From Chondrilla cf. caribensis (taxonomy: Eukaryota > Porifera > Demospongiae > Chondrillida > Chondrillidae), in contig OZ026555.1 in assembly GCA_964020155.1 (NCBI GenBank), positions 577,515 through 641,514 on the forward strand: a stretch of DNA of 64,000 nucleotides. The letters are read 5' to 3'. Of this stretch, positions 1-16,037 are shown piece by piece. The notes beneath the pieces were generated by a model. The model was not told the origin of the DNA, did not search any database, and saw only the letters and a program-made list of their open reading frames with translations. A program made the translations under genes and the position numbers. Position 1 is the stretch's first letter. Each line of letters opens with the position of its first letter.

Positions 1-6
1 CTGAGT

Positions 7-103
7 ATGTGTACATGTGTATGGCTGGATGTGTGTGTGTGTGTGCATGTGTGTGCATGCGTGCCTGCATGCGTGCGTGTGTGTGTGTATGCGTGCATGA
101 GTG

Positions 104-150
<47 letters not shown>

Positions 151-247
151 ATGTGTACATGTGTATGGCTGGATGTGTGTGTGTGTGTGCATGTGTGTGC
201 ATGCGTGCCTGCATGCGTGCGTGTGTGTGTGTATGCGTGCATGAGTG

Positions 248-294
<47 letters not shown>

Positions 295-391
295 ATGTGT
301 ACATGTGTATGGCTGGATGTGTGTGTGTGTGTGCATGTGTGTGCATGCGTGCCTGCATGCATGCGTGTGTGTGTGTATGCGTGCATGAGTG

Positions 392-438
<47 letters not shown>

Positions 439-535
439 ATGTGTACATGTGTATGGCTGGATGTGTGTGTGTGTGTGCATGTGTGTGCATGCGTGCCTGC
501 ATGCGTGCGTGTGTGTGTGTATGCGTGCATGAGTG

Positions 536-582
<47 letters not shown>

Positions 583-683
583 ATGTGTACATGTGTATGG
601 CTGGATGTGTGTGTGTGTGTGCATGTGTGTGCATGCGTGCCTGCATGCGTGCGTGTGTGTGTGTATGCGTGCATGAGTGTGCA

Positions 684-743
<60 letters not shown>

Positions 744-760
744 TGCGTGTGTGTGTGTGC
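7..760. repeat. 144-bp satellite array, five copies
   Basis: A 144-bp unit repeats at about 7, 151, 295, 439 and 583, with the last copy running into (GT)n/(GCGT)n near 700-760. Each unit contains a (TG)n block, a GCATGCGTGCCTGCATGC core and a (CT)n block of about 30 bp. Because 144 is divisible by 3, reading frames stay open across the whole array, which gives long but meaningless open frames rich in Cys/Val or Ser/Leu. Copies are almost identical; the one visible change is GCGTGCG to GCATGCG in copy 3. Confidence 0.95.
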
Positions 761-1240
761 GCGTATCAGTAAGTAATCCAATACACACTCCACAATATCA
801 CACATACATACACACATACATACATACCTACATAGCTACACACGTACAAATTATGTGCACTAATTGGATTGAGATGTAGAGTTGTAAACAAGTAGTACCT
901 GAATCAGGTGGTCGTTACTCCACAATATCATTGAAGCACAAACACTCCAATGTTCACGGACAAGCTAAGAGTACTCCAAACAGGAAAAGGTGTACATTCC
1001 CACAGTCTACACACAGCCAACATATGGAACCCTACCGACTCTCAATAACAAAGCAATGCCGGTACATTGCACAATGCATGTAGCATGAAATACATGTACA
1101 AAAGACTGGCTTCTTTGATAGTAGACAAGAAGAGACAACCCCATCATCTAACAATCAATCTGATACACTGTCAGATTTCTTTTGTGTTGATCAGATCAGC
1201 AATCTGATGCCTTAGAGGCTCCTCTTGGAGCCACCCAAGA
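761..1240. other. Non-coding stretch, nothing recognised
   Basis: Unique-looking sequence with short ACAT/TACA runs near 780-850. I see no supported exon or RNA gene. It may be the 3' flank of the minus-strand acidic-protein gene that starts at 3472. Confidence 0.5.
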
Positions 1241-1495
1241 TCACATATGATGGATGACATCAAAGTGATCAGCGCAGAGAGCGGAAGTGGGCTCCTGTGT
1301 GTGAACACTAATTTCTATGACTACAAACAATGTACGTATTTTCCATATTTCACATTATATAATATATTATCCAGTATATGGATCCAGTGCCATGTAGCAC
1401 GGAATTGCACTAATACACACGTGCATACACTGTGATGTGGTGTGAATGCATACGTACATCTGCAAACATCTGTATGTATGTACACATGGAACGTA

Positions 1496-1653
1496 CAGTA
1501 AATACTCTTTAATCTGTCACAATTTGTTTTCAAAGAATATGGCAGATTAACTAAATATCCATTAGTACTTGTACATTATATCGGTACTGGGAAATCGTGG
1601 CAGATTAAAAGGTTTGGTGGATAAAGCAGTGGCGGATTAACGAGAATTCACTG
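1496..1653. mobile_element. Short pogo/Tigger-like MITE
   Basis: The element is bounded by CAGTAAATACTCTTTAATC on the left and the inverted GATTAACGAGAATTCACTG on the right, each flanked by TA, the target duplication expected for Tc1/mariner/pogo elements. The interior repeats the phrase GCGGATTAA/AATCTGCC. A related copy in the opposite orientation begins at 36655. At 158 bp it has no coding capacity. Confidence 0.6.
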
Positions 1654-1794
1654 TATGTACGTACATATGCAATTGTATTCACTACGATACAAATGTACAG
1701 CAAGCAATGCAGCATAATAGCATAGTATATACATACAGTATTACGTATGGGTACACTGAAGTTACATAAATACTAACTCTTCACCACAACACAA

Positions 1795-2213
1795 TAGTAT
1801 TGTATACACTACAGTGTAATAGTATTGTATACACTACAATGTAATAGTATTGTATACACTACAGTGTAATAGTATTGTATACACTACAGTGTAATAGTAT
1901 TGTATACACTACAGCGTAATAGTATTGTATACACTACAATGTAATAGTATTGTATACACTACAGTGTAATAGTATTGTATACACTACAGCGTAATAGTAT
2001 TGTATACACTACAGTGTAATAGTATTGTATACACTACAGCGTAATAGTATTGTATACACTACAGTGTAATAGTATTGTATACACTACAGTGTAATAGTAT
2101 TGTATACACTACAGCGTAATAGTATTGTATACACTACAGCGTAATAGTATTGTATACACTACAGTGTAATAGTATTGTATACACTACAGTGTAATAGTAT
2201 TGTATACACAGTG
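1795..2213. repeat. 25-bp minisatellite, about 17 copies
   Basis: The unit TAGTATTGTATACACTACAGTGTAA cycles from 1795 with period 25 (16 full copies plus a partial one). Variation is limited to one site, AGTG/AGCG/AATG. The unit contains the palindromes GTATAC and ACACTACAGTGT-like symmetry. There are no spacers, so it is not a CRISPR array. Confidence 0.95.
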
Positions 2214-2391
2214 TACAGGGTGACACAGGGAAAGTGGGAAATATGGAATATTTGACAGTTCACAAAAGGAAAATGTGAGCAAGCCAGTGCCAGTGCAGCC
2301 TGGAATCTTCAGTACACTGTACTATGTGTTTTAGTAAATTATTCGCAAGCATATTCACGTATATTCGTGCTATTCACATACAAGCACATGT

Positions 2392-2795
2392 ACTAACCAG
2401 GAGTGTGTACTAACCAGGAGTGTGCACTAACCAGGAGTGTGTACTAACCAGGAGTGTGTACTAACCAGGAGTGTGTACTAACCAGGAGTGTGTACTAACC
2501 AGGAGTGTGTACTAACCAGGAGTGTGTACTAACCAGGAGTGTGCACTAACCAGGAGTGTGTACTAACCAGGAGTGTGTACTAACCAGGAGTGTGCATTAA
2601 CCAGGAGTGTGTACTAACCAGGAGTGTGTACTAACCAGGAGTGTGTACTAATCAGTAGTGTGTACTAACCAGAAGTGTGTATTAACCAAGAGTGTGTACT
2701 AACCAGGAATGTGTACTAACCAGGAGTGTGTGCTAACCAGGAGTGTGTACTAACCAGAAGTGTGTGCTAACCAGGAGTATGTACTAACCAAGCTA
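2392..2795. repeat. 17-bp minisatellite, about 23 copies
   Basis: The unit ACTAACCAGGAGTGTGT repeats with period 17 and light decay toward the right end. It ends next to CAAGTTGCACTGTAC. The same unit followed by the same flank recurs as two degraded copies at 11848-11905, and the reverse-complement unit occurs at 62392-62516. It lies in the predicted intron downstream of the exon 2886-3032 of the minus-strand gene. Confidence 0.93.
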
Positions 2796-2885
2796 CTCTC
2801 CCAACAAGTTGCACTGTACCTACACCAGTACACATAATAACGGAGGTATACATTTACACTTATACGTACATACCCGGGAACTAAC

Positions 2886-3472
2886 CTGTTTTTTAAAAGT
2901 AGGTCTCGCCGATTCATCGTCGGAAGAATCCGTATAGTCGCTATCGGTGTAATCAAACATGTCCGAAGTCGAAGAGGAGATGGAAGTGTCTAGTCGGGGT
3001 CGGGACAGCCGCTTCTCGAGTCTGGAGGTATCCTGAGAAAAAAGACAGGCCCCCAAAGTTGAGAATGTTGTATTTGACGGCTGTTGTAGACCGAGCTGAT
3101 AGCCAGTGTTAATTAGTACACACCCGTGAATTGATAACTAGTGAGTGACCTCAGTAGTCCCTGAGAACCATCACAATTAGTGGAATAGAATGTAATCTAC
3201 GGTACATCACAACTAGCACGACCATACACGGACGACCCCCAACACGCGTCGCAGGCCAACCCCACACTCACATGCCGGAGATTCCCCACAGGTGGCTTAG
3301 CTGCCTTGGAGCTGGTAGGACTTAACGTGAAAGTACCTTCTTCTAGTTCGGGTCGAACAGGGCTTGCCAGTGGGATGTGAAGGGGTGGTCCACCTGTAGA
3401 ACTAGTCCCACTGAGTACTCGTCCTGGTGGAGATGTTTTTTCTTTAATAGTTTTTTCAGAATTTTCGGCCAT
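2886..3472 (-). CDS. Small acidic/Ser-rich protein, 5' exons
   Basis: I do not recognise this gene. Exon 1 (3472 down to 3272) starts at the ATG at 3472 and encodes 67 residues rich in Pro, Ser, Thr and Gly, ending at a CAT|GTGAGT donor in phase 0. Exon 2 (3032 to 2886) follows an acceptor TTTTTTCTCAG and ends CAG|GTTAGT, also phase 0. It encodes 49 residues with a basic start and an acidic tract containing DYTDSDYTDSSDDES, which would suit casein-kinase-type phosphorylation (inference). Downstream exons are not certain; a possible terminal exon of 18 codons lies at 1294-1241 (acceptor CACACACAG, stop TGA). The gene is head-to-head with the EF-hand gene, with 77 bp between start codons. Confidence 0.55.
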
Positions 3473-3549
3473 TGAGCGGTTCGTCCCACGAGAGGTAAAC
3501 CCTTTAATTTGATCCCGGAGGCGTGTCTGCGGGTTTAATTTTGATTTCT
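3473..3549. promoter_or_regulatory. Candidate bidirectional promoter
   Basis: Only 77 bp separate the ATG of the minus-strand acidic-protein gene (3472) from the first in-frame ATG of the EF-hand gene (3550). The two transcripts therefore must share a promoter, or have overlapping 5' ends, unless upstream non-coding exons exist. No TATA box is evident in the gap. Confidence 0.5.
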
Positions 3550-7704
<4,155 letters not shown>

Positions 7705-8311
7705 ACAATTTACTGTGTAATATAGTCAATGACATGCATGATTACTTTGTCTGTATAATATCATGTTTCACGATTTTTATACGCTGTGATAACAGTTGAT
7801 GGATAAAAGTACTTCAGAGGAGGGAGGGCGTGTTAATTATTTACATAACTACATTATTGGAAGCTCATAACATAACTAAGTAGTTGTGTGTATGTACATA
7901 TGTGTTCCTACATGCATAGGTCCATAGGTATCTGTGCATGGATGTTTATTCATACAAATATACATATCTATACATGCAGGTAAGACATCTGTAATACTGT
8001 AATTATGAACGGTACACACGTAGTTCGATCATTCAGTAGGTGTGCTTAATGGTATTCATTTACTGTATAATAGGATTCATTCACCGAACATGTCACGGTG
8101 AAAGTATTCATTAACTCCTCGGGGTAACTAGGTGGTGTATCTTAGCAACGCTACGTCACTGTCCCGCCTCCTGAGAGCCTCCTTCTGCTGTACGGCGTTT
8201 CGCTCGACGGTTCCACTCTCTCAACGAGAAGGTTAGAGTGACTGGTCTGACTGTTCACTATAAATATCGTGTAATAACTTACCATTCGTATATTTCATCC
8301 TCTAGAACAAA
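7705..8311. other. Intergenic region and CK 5' leader
   Basis: The first 400 bp are unremarkable. A GC-rich block near 8150-8231 ends in CGAGAAG|GTTAGAG, a good splice donor. The sequence just before the CK start reads TCTAG|AACAAAATGG, a good acceptor. This suggests a 5' non-coding exon ending at 8231 and a short 5' UTR intron from 8232 to 8306 (inference). Confidence 0.4.
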
Positions 8312-11300
8312 ATGGCGAGAGAATTTCCCCCGGAATTGCAAAAACCTGAAGTCGACTCCCTGGTCAAGAAGTACTTCACTCCTGAGGTGTACGAAGAACT
8401 GAAGGACAAGAAGACCTCCAGAGGAGTCACCATCTGGGACTGCATCAACTCCGGGTTAGTCAACTTGGACTCCAGTGTCGGCTGTTATGCAGGAGACGAG
8501 GAATGCTACAAGGAGTTCTCCTCCTTCTTCACTCCTGTCATTGAGGAATACCACACTCCCTACAAGCTCTCTCAGAAGCACCAATCCAACATGAATCAAG
8601 ACGATGTGAAGGCTCCCAATCTTGATCCCGAAGGAAAGTACATCCGCTCAACTCGCATTCGTGTTGCTCGCAACCTGAAAGGGTACGGATTAGCTCCCAC
8701 CCTCGGCAAGGAAGAGAGAGTGGAACTGGAGAGAAAGGTGGTGGAAGTCCTGAAATCTCTGGAGGGAGATCTTGCTGGAGAATACTATCCACTCCTGGGC
8801 ATGGACGAGGAGACCCGTCAGAAGTTGGTGGACGACCACTTCTTGTTCAAGAAAGGGGACCGTTTCCTTGAAGCTGCAGGAGTGAACAAGGAATGGCCAG
8901 AGGGTCGCGGTATCTTCCACAACAAGGACAAGACCTTCCTTGTGTGGGTATGCGAGGAAGACCATCTCCGCATCATCAGCATGGAGAAGGGAAGCGACAT
9001 TGGATCCGTGTTTGGCCGTCTCTGTCGTGCAGTCAACGAGATCGACAAGAAGCTTGGATTCCAGCATTCTGAGGAGCTGGGTTACTTGACATCCTGTCCC
9101 ACTAACCTCGGTACGGGAATGAGGGCCAGTGTCCACGTGAAGATCCCCAATGCCTACAGTCAGCCCAACTTCAAGGAAATCTGTGACAAGTACCAGATCC
9201 AGCCACGTGGTATCCACGGCGAGCACAGCGAATCCACAGGAGAAGATGCCGGAGTGTACGACATCAGCAACAGACGTCGTCTTGGTCTGTCTGAAGTCCA
9301 GTGTGTCCAGGACATGTACAATGGAGTCAAGGCCCTGCTGGATGTTGAGAAAGGTGTGTCTGTGCTTGCGTGTGCATATTTGTGTGTACATACGTACGTG
9401 CATTTGTATGACATACGTAAAAATGTTTCTGAAACATTGAGATACGTGTTAATTCTACTGTGGTATCTCCTCAACTCCAAGTCGTGCTAATAGAATAGTG
9501 TGTTAGCACTAGTAATTGTAGTACATCTCTAGTTTGCTGTAGTCCAGTGTGGTAGTTTGGCGGAATGTTGCTGTAACTAAATACATGTGTATTGTGTTCA
9601 GACATGTCTAGTTTGTTCCTACAGCCTCACCTTACTTGTATGTTTTTGCTGGACTTGTGTATGTCAATTTGAGTACAAGTATGATTGTACGTGATTCCAA
9701 TGGTGGATTTTACATTGTATTCACTCGTGTTGGTGCATACATTCGTACGTACGTACATACTTGAAGAAAATACTCAATATCATATATTATAGGTACAATA
9801 CTCTACATGTACATACTTATGTGTGTACACACCTACGTAGGTATGTATATGTACACTGCTGTCCATCCACTGCACATGCTGCTCTGTGTGTGATGGAATC
9901 CCACCATGTGGCATCACTTCCATTGTTGTGCTTCCAGAAGCACCACATTGTCCATTTTTATGGCCTTGCGGAATATGATACTTGACTGTTATGTTCTCAT
10001 GTGTGATACAGGAATGTGGTTGGTTACGTGTGTGTGTAAGGTCACTAGCTGCCCAAATTGGTTTCATTCAGCCTAACTGTATGCATTTCAGTGGTATCTG
10101 GTCACTTCCCTAGCACTTGTGTTTGTGTATCCTTGTCTGTTGTATTGGTTCCATATACGTATGTACATTTGTATGTACATATGCACATACATGTGCATGT
10201 GCAAGTGTATTGACTTAATATACGTATGTATGTATGTATTGATTCATTGTACATAGGCATGTATGTGTTTTGTATTACACAAGTGTGTATGTAATCTTAG
10301 TACTATCTAATTCTTTGACATTCTTAGGTGTGCGATCCAGTTACCCTGAGGAGCTGACGAGGCCAGAAGTCGACTCCCTGGTCAAGAAGTACTTCACGCC
10401 CGAGGTGTACGAAGAACTGAAGGACAAGAAGACCTCCAGAGGAGTCACCATCTGGGACTGCATCAACTCCGGGTTAGTCAACTTGGACTCCAGTGTCGGC
10501 TGTTATGCAGGAGACGAGGAATGCTACAAGGAGTTCTCCTCTTTCTTCACTCCTGTCATTGAGGAATACCACACTCCCTACAAGCTCTCTCAGAAGCACC
10601 AATCCAACATGAATCAAGACGATGTGAAGGCTCCCAATCTTGATCCGGAAGGAAAGTACATCCGCTCAACTCGCATTCGTGTTGCTCGCAACCTGAAAGG
10701 GTACGGATTAGCTCCCACCCTCGGCAAGGAAGAGAGAGTGGAACTGGAGAGAAAGGTGGTGGAAGTCCTGAAATCTCTGGAGGGAGATCTTGCTGGAGAA
10801 TACTATCCACTCCTGGGCATGGACGAGGAGACCCGTCAGAAGTTGGTGGACGACCACTTCTTGTTCAAGAAAGGGGACCGTTTCCTTGAAGCTGCAGGAG
10901 TGAACAAGGAATGGCCAGAGGGTCGCGGTATCTTCCACAACAAGGACAAGACCTTCCTTGTGTGGGTATGCGAGGAAGACCATCTCCGCATCATCAGCAT
11001 GGAGAAGGGAAGTGACATCGGATCCGTGTTTGGCCGTCTCTGTCGTGCAGTCAACGAGATCGACAAGAAGCTTGGATTCCAGCATTCTGAGGAGCTGGGT
11101 TACTTGACGTCCTGTCCCACTAACCTCGGTACGGGAATGAGGGCCAGTGTCCACGTGAAGATCCCCAATGCCTACAGTCAGCCCAACTTCAAGGAAATCT
11201 GTGACAAGTACCAGATCCAGCCACGTGGTATCCACGGCGAGCACAGCGAATCCACAGGAGAAGACGCCGGAGTGTACGACATCAGCAACAGACGTCGTCT

Positions 11301-14300
11301 TGGTCTGTCCGAAGTCCAGTGCGTCCAGGACATGTACAATGGAGTCAAGGCCCTGCTGGACGTTGAGAAAGCAGTTACAGCCGGTAAGAGTCACTAGAAA
11401 CACTTGTACACGTGTATGTACATGCATAATATGTATGTATATACATATGTACATATGTATGTACGTATGTGTGTTTTGTTACAGTACACTCCACTTAGTC
11501 CACCACTGCAAAAATTTCCATGCTGCTCAAACTATCTACCTTTTCAGAGAAACCATCTGTGTATGATTGTGGCATAATAACCTTATCTCCATGAGCTGGT
11601 AGTAGTTGGGTCTGTTAGAAACCTACGTACATTCAGCAATAATGTATTTATAGAAAAATTGTGTAATAAAAGTAATATTTCAGCAAATATCATGGATGTG
11701 GTGTAGAAAATGACATATCACGGGTACAGTCCAACTTGCTGGTAAGTACCTCAAAAGGCACATCAAATCTGTACTTCTTATCAGAGGTACTTGCTATCAG
11801 TACTGATTGACATAGAGCACATGAGCTAGGGACTGAGTGAAGTGTATGTACTAACCTAGAGTGTGTACTAACCCAGGTACTTACTACGCAAGTTGCACTG
11901 TACGTATTGCATGCACATGATTAGTGTGAAGAAGTATACTGTATGTTTATTCACCTGTACATTGATTGTGTGTTATTGGCTCATTTTGAAAATGTATTGT
12001 AATTAAATAGAAAAGTGGTGTCATCTGAGTCATCTTTCCTTGTTATATTTCACCTGTTGTGTGAAACCTGTGATATACGTATGTATGTACAGTGAAACCT
12101 CTCTATTACAAACCTCCGAATAGCAGAAACCTCTGTAGTAAGGAAACCATTCTGTGTCCCAGTGTAGCACTGTAGTGTATTACGTGACCACTGAATTGAG
12201 GAAACCTCTGTAATAAGGATTAAAATCAAGGTCCCAAAGTCTCCCTAATAGAGAGGTTCCACTGTATGTTCATCTTGTCGTTGTTCATCATTGTACGTAT
12301 CTGTTGACTGTACTGATCATCCAGTTGTATGTGTCCTATGTGTTTGCTGGGTTTCATCAACACACTTTGAATCTTCACAGACATCCCTGAAGGCTACCCT
12401 GAAGCTATTTTAAGGCCCGATGTCAACTCCAGTGTGAAGCGATTTTTGACCTTCCCAGTCTTTGAGGAGCTGAAGGACAAGAAGACCTCCAGAGGAGTCA
12501 CCATCTGGGACTGCATCAATTCCGGAGTGGTCAACTTGGACTCCAGTGTCGGCTGTTATGCAGGAGACGAAGAAAGCTACAAGGAGTTCTCCTCCTTCTT
12601 CACTCCTGTCATTGAGGAATACCACACTCCCTACAAGCTCTCTCAGAAGCACCAATCCAATATGAACCCAGACGATGTGAAGGCTCCCAATCTTGATCCT
12701 GAAGGAAAGTACATCCGCTCAACTCGCATTCGTGTTGCTCGCAACCTGAAAGGGTACGGATTAGCTCCCACCCTCGGCAAGGAAGAGAGAGTGGAGCTGG
12801 AGAGAAAGGTGGTGGAAGTCCTGAAATCTCTGGAGGGAGATCTTGCTGGAGAATACTATCCACTCCTGGGCATGGACGAGGAGACCCGTCAGAAGTTGGT
12901 GGACGACCACTTCTTGTTCAAGAAAGGGGACCGTTTCCTTGAAGCTGCAGGAGTGAACAAGGAATGGCCAGAGGGTCGCGGTATCTTCCACAACAAGGAC
13001 AAGACCTTCCTTGTGTGGGTATGCGAGGAAGACCATCTCCGCATCATCAGCATGGAGAAGGGAAGCGACATCGGATCTGTGTTTGGCCGTCTCTGTCGTG
13101 CAGTCAACGAGATCGACAAGAAGCTTGGATTCCAGCATTCTGAGGAGCTGGGTTACTTGACGTCCTGTCCCACTAACCTCGGTACGGGAATGAGGGCCAG
13201 TGTCCACGTGAAGATCCCCAATGCCTACAGTCAGCCCAACTTCAAGGAAATCTGTGACAAGTACCAGATCCAGCCACGTGGTATCCACGGCGAGCACAGC
13301 GAATCCACAGGAGAAGATGCCGGAGTGTACGACATCAGCAACAGACGTCGTCTTGGTCTGTCCGAAGTCCAGTGCGTCCAGGACATGTACAACGGAGTCA
13401 AGGCCCTGCTGGATGTTGAGAGAGCATCAGCTGCTGGACTTTCCAGTAAGTATTGATCCGTTTGCCTTCAAGTCTTTGTCATGGAATGTAGAGTAGAATC
13501 TTGCATATCCGGTCCCTGTAGTAATGGGCAAATCAGTTATCTGGGTAGTGTTTTTTCAAGCATTAGCCCATTCTATACTGTACTCTTTGTATTGTAACTT
13601 CCGGTATGATAAGCTAGATATATAATATGCATTCATATGCATATCCGCAAAAGTGAATTTATATTATAATTTATATTGTGCAACAAAGATGGCCAATTTT
13701 GACATGTCGAGAATTAGAAATAGGCTAAAATCCGAGCACAACGGCTTTACTGAGCTTAAAATCCCCAACGAAGATTATTTCTAACATAAACAAGATGCAA
13801 CACGATTCACTGAGGGGGAAATTTTATCATTATTTCAAAAATGTATAATACTAGGTTTTAGTATACTAAGTTTTACTAGTGCTGTAGTGATATATAACAT
13901 ATTTTCTATCCTCATTGCTATACAAATCTGATGAATCGTTTGTTTCATAGTTACGGGCACCCCTTGGTCCCACACTGCCCGGATATGAGAGGTTCTACTG
14001 TACAAGTGTAGGAATATATGTGTGGACATCCGTGTACATGCAGAAACTGCTATTTGTTCAAGCATTTTCATTATCATGGATCACTCAACAATTTTTGACA
14101 CCTCAACAATTTTTGACACTTGTCCTTATTTTGACTCTTCAACTACTAACCTGCTGACTCTGCATGTGTGCACTTTGTAGATGAGTTTAAAAAACGGTGC
14201 ATGTTGATGTTATAGTCATTTGAGATCAGTATGTGATCATTTGCTGTTTTGTTGCTTGTAGTGACTCCAACACGAGAGTATCCAACTGCTTTGGACAGCC

Positions 14301-15364
14301 CGGAAGTTAAATCCTTGGTGAAGAAGTATTTCACTAGAGATGTTTATGAGCAATTGAAGAATACCAAGACCTCCAGAGGAGTTACCATCTGGGACTGCAT
14401 CAACTCCGGGTTAGTCAACTTGGACTCCAGTGTCGGCTGTTATTCAGGAGACGAGGAATGCTACAGAGTGTTTTCTGCCTTCTTCACTCCTGTCATTGAG
14501 GATTATCACACTCCCTACAAGCTCTCTCAGAAGCACCAATCCAACATGAATCAAGACGATGTGAAGGCTCCCAATCTCGATCCGGAAGGAAAGTACATCC
14601 GCTCAACTCGCATTCGTGTTGCTCGCAACCTGAAAGGGTACGGATTAGCTCCCACCCTCGGCAAGGAAGAGAGAGTGGAACTGGAGAGAAAGGTGGTGGA
14701 AGTCCTGAAATCTCTGGAGGGGGATCTTGCTGGAGAATACTATCCACTTCTGGGCATGGACGAGGAGACCCGTCAGAAGTTGGTGGACGACCACTTCTTG
14801 TTCAAGAAAGGGGACCGTTTCCTTGAAGCTGCAGGAGTGAACAAGGAATGGCCAGAGGGTCGCGGTATCTTCCACAACAAGGACAAGACCTTCCTTGTGT
14901 GGGTATGCGAGGAAGACCATCTCCGCATCATCAGCATGGAGAAGGGAAGCGACATCGGATCTGTGTTTGGCCGTCTCTGTCGTGCAGTCAACGAGATCGA
15001 CAAGAAGCTTGGATTCCAGCATTCTGACGAGCTGGGTTACTTGACGTCCTGTCCCACTAACCTCGGTACGGGAATGAGGGCCAGTGTCCACGTGAAGATC
15101 CCCAAAGCCTACGGTCAGCCCAACTTCAAGGAAATCTGTGACAAGTACCAGATCCAGCCACGTGGTATCCACGGCGAGCACAGCGAATCCACAGGAGAAG
15201 ACGCTGGAGTGTACGACATCAGCAACAGACGTCGTCTTGGTCTGTCCGAAGTCCAGTGCGTCCAGGACATGTACAATGGAGTCAAGGCCCTGCTGGACGT
15301 TGAGAAAAGTGGAGCCAGTTCTAGGAATACTAGCAGTCGTAGCAAGACCTGCTCCCTGTACTAA
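8312..15364 (+). CDS. Four-domain creatine kinase, one exon per domain
   Basis: Four exons, 8312-9353, 10328-11383, 12381-13445 and 14262-15364, join at clean GT-AG sites, every junction in phase 1. They encode about 1421 residues. Each exon encodes one complete phosphagen (guanidino) kinase domain of about 350 residues. Each domain has the substrate-loop region (TSRGVTIWDCINSG), the nucleotide-binding segment STRIRVARNLKGYGL and the active-site cysteine motif CPTNLGTG. The Gly after LGT is the creatine kinase form; arginine kinases have LGTT. CK transfers phosphate between ATP and creatine. Contiguous multi-domain CKs are known from sperm flagella, normally with three domains, so four is unusual. 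Exons 1-3 are almost identical in sequence; exon 4 differs mainly in its first 80 codons and ends with a Ser-rich tail (SGASSRNTSSRSKTCSLY). No domain shows a broken active site. Flagellar location is inferred from the family only. Confidence 0.93.
9354..10327. other. CK intron 1
   Basis: The 974-bp intron has donor AAAG|GTGTGT and acceptor TTCTTAG. It holds short TACGTACG-type tracts and no recognisable gene or transposon. Confidence 0.8.
11384..12380. other. CK intron 2 with relic minisatellite and MITE
   Basis: The 997-bp intron contains two decayed 17-bp minisatellite units with their CAAGTTGCACTGTAC flank (11848-11905) and the MITE at 12090-12264. Confidence 0.8.
12090..12264. mobile_element. 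MITE family A, copy 1
   Basis: A 175-bp element with termini CAGTGAAACCTCTCTATTA and, inverted, TAATAGAGAGGTTCCACTG, flanked by TA on both sides. The interior contains CATTCTGTGTCCCAGTGTAG and a second internal CCTCTGTAATAAGG. The terminal CAGT...ACTG and TA target fit pogo/Tigger-type nonautonomous elements. Other copies are at 22249-22432 and, inverted, 25902-26076. Confidence 0.75.
13491..14000. mobile_element. Pogo/Tigger-like nonautonomous element in CK intron 3
   Basis: Inverted ends AGTAGAATCTTGCATATCC and, as reverse complement of the right end, AGTAGAACCTCTCATATCC bound 510 bp within CK intron 3 (13446-14261). The interior has a segment near 13690-13800 (GGCCAATTTTGACATG... ACGGCTTTACTGAGC) clearly related to the interior of the 1.2-kb elements at 36823, 45980 and 47319. 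No intact transposase frame is visible. Confidence 0.6.
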
Positions 15365-16037
15365 TAACTATGGAAGCATTTAGCCAACTGTATAGTTGAT
15401 ATTGAACATAGGTTTTAATTGTGAAAATAATTATAGTCATTAAACATGTACACTTGATGGAGTCATTTCATGAGATATGCATAATATATGCGGTGTAGTG
15501 TGTTTGAGTATCTATTATGAGTACGTATATATCATAGAGTGCGATAGCACTCTACATGTAGGGATGACGCGGAAACAAAATCTCGCCTGTGGACAGGTAT
15601 TAAGCCAAAGCGAGCATTCAGGAGTCATTTTCGGCTGATTTGAGAAATAAAACAACTCCTAACAAGTTAAAAGAAGGTAGTTGAAGTGGCAAACCGGCGA
15701 AAGGTCAAAAATATAAAAGGTCAAAATTTCGGACTTCTTCTTATTCTTCTCTACATATTTTTCAATAAAGCTACCGAAGTATCTGCTGGAGCTATGGTGC
15801 TGATTTTAACACGAACGATCTTAATTTTTTAGCGCGGAGTGCCCTTTCCTACGATTGTACTACTTTGGCGACTGCGGCATTCCTGCATTGTCGTACCATA
15901 GACACTCTAAACTACGTAGTTTAGAGTGTCTATGGTCGTACATAGGCTGCCTATATATCTATAGTGCTCCCCATTTGTGTGGTACATGTAGTGATTGTAT
16001 AATGATGCGTACAACATACAGTAGTACATGATGGTCT
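15365..16037. other. CK 3' flank with palindromes
   Basis: The 3' flank of the four-domain CK gene (to about 15525) is duplicated at 18660-18845. Further on there is a small hairpin (TAGAGTGC-GATA-GCACTCTA, 15535-15554) and a 42-bp perfect palindrome at 15895-15936. No gene is seen. Confidence 0.6.
15895..15936. repeat. 42-bp perfect palindrome
   Basis: Arms ACCATAGACACTCTAAACTAC and the exact reverse complement abut with no spacer. The core, CATAGACACTCTAAACTACG, is related to the hairpin at 56795-56838, which differs at two positions in each arm with pairing preserved. Confidence 0.9.

Noticed and set aside
1795..2213. CRISPR-like regular array
   Set aside because: Units abut with no unique spacers; this is a minisatellite in an animal genome. 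The same applies to the 17-bp and 26-bp arrays.
8690..9403. 237-codon antisense frame in CK exon 1, with equivalents at 10708-11454, 12761-13297, 14645-15181 and 19806-20342
   Set aside because: It recurs in every CK copy because the sense sequence is conserved. No start context, no known family and no independent support.
10270..10327. Upstream extension of CK exon 2 as a separate gene start
   Set aside because: The ATG at 10270 lies in the intron before a good TTCTTAG acceptor. Phase and homology fit splicing from exon 1.
8312..15364. Four separate single-domain kinase genes in tandem
   Set aside because: Exons 1-3 lack stop codons and end at consensus donors in the same phase. Exons 2-4 lack start codons at the right place and follow acceptors.
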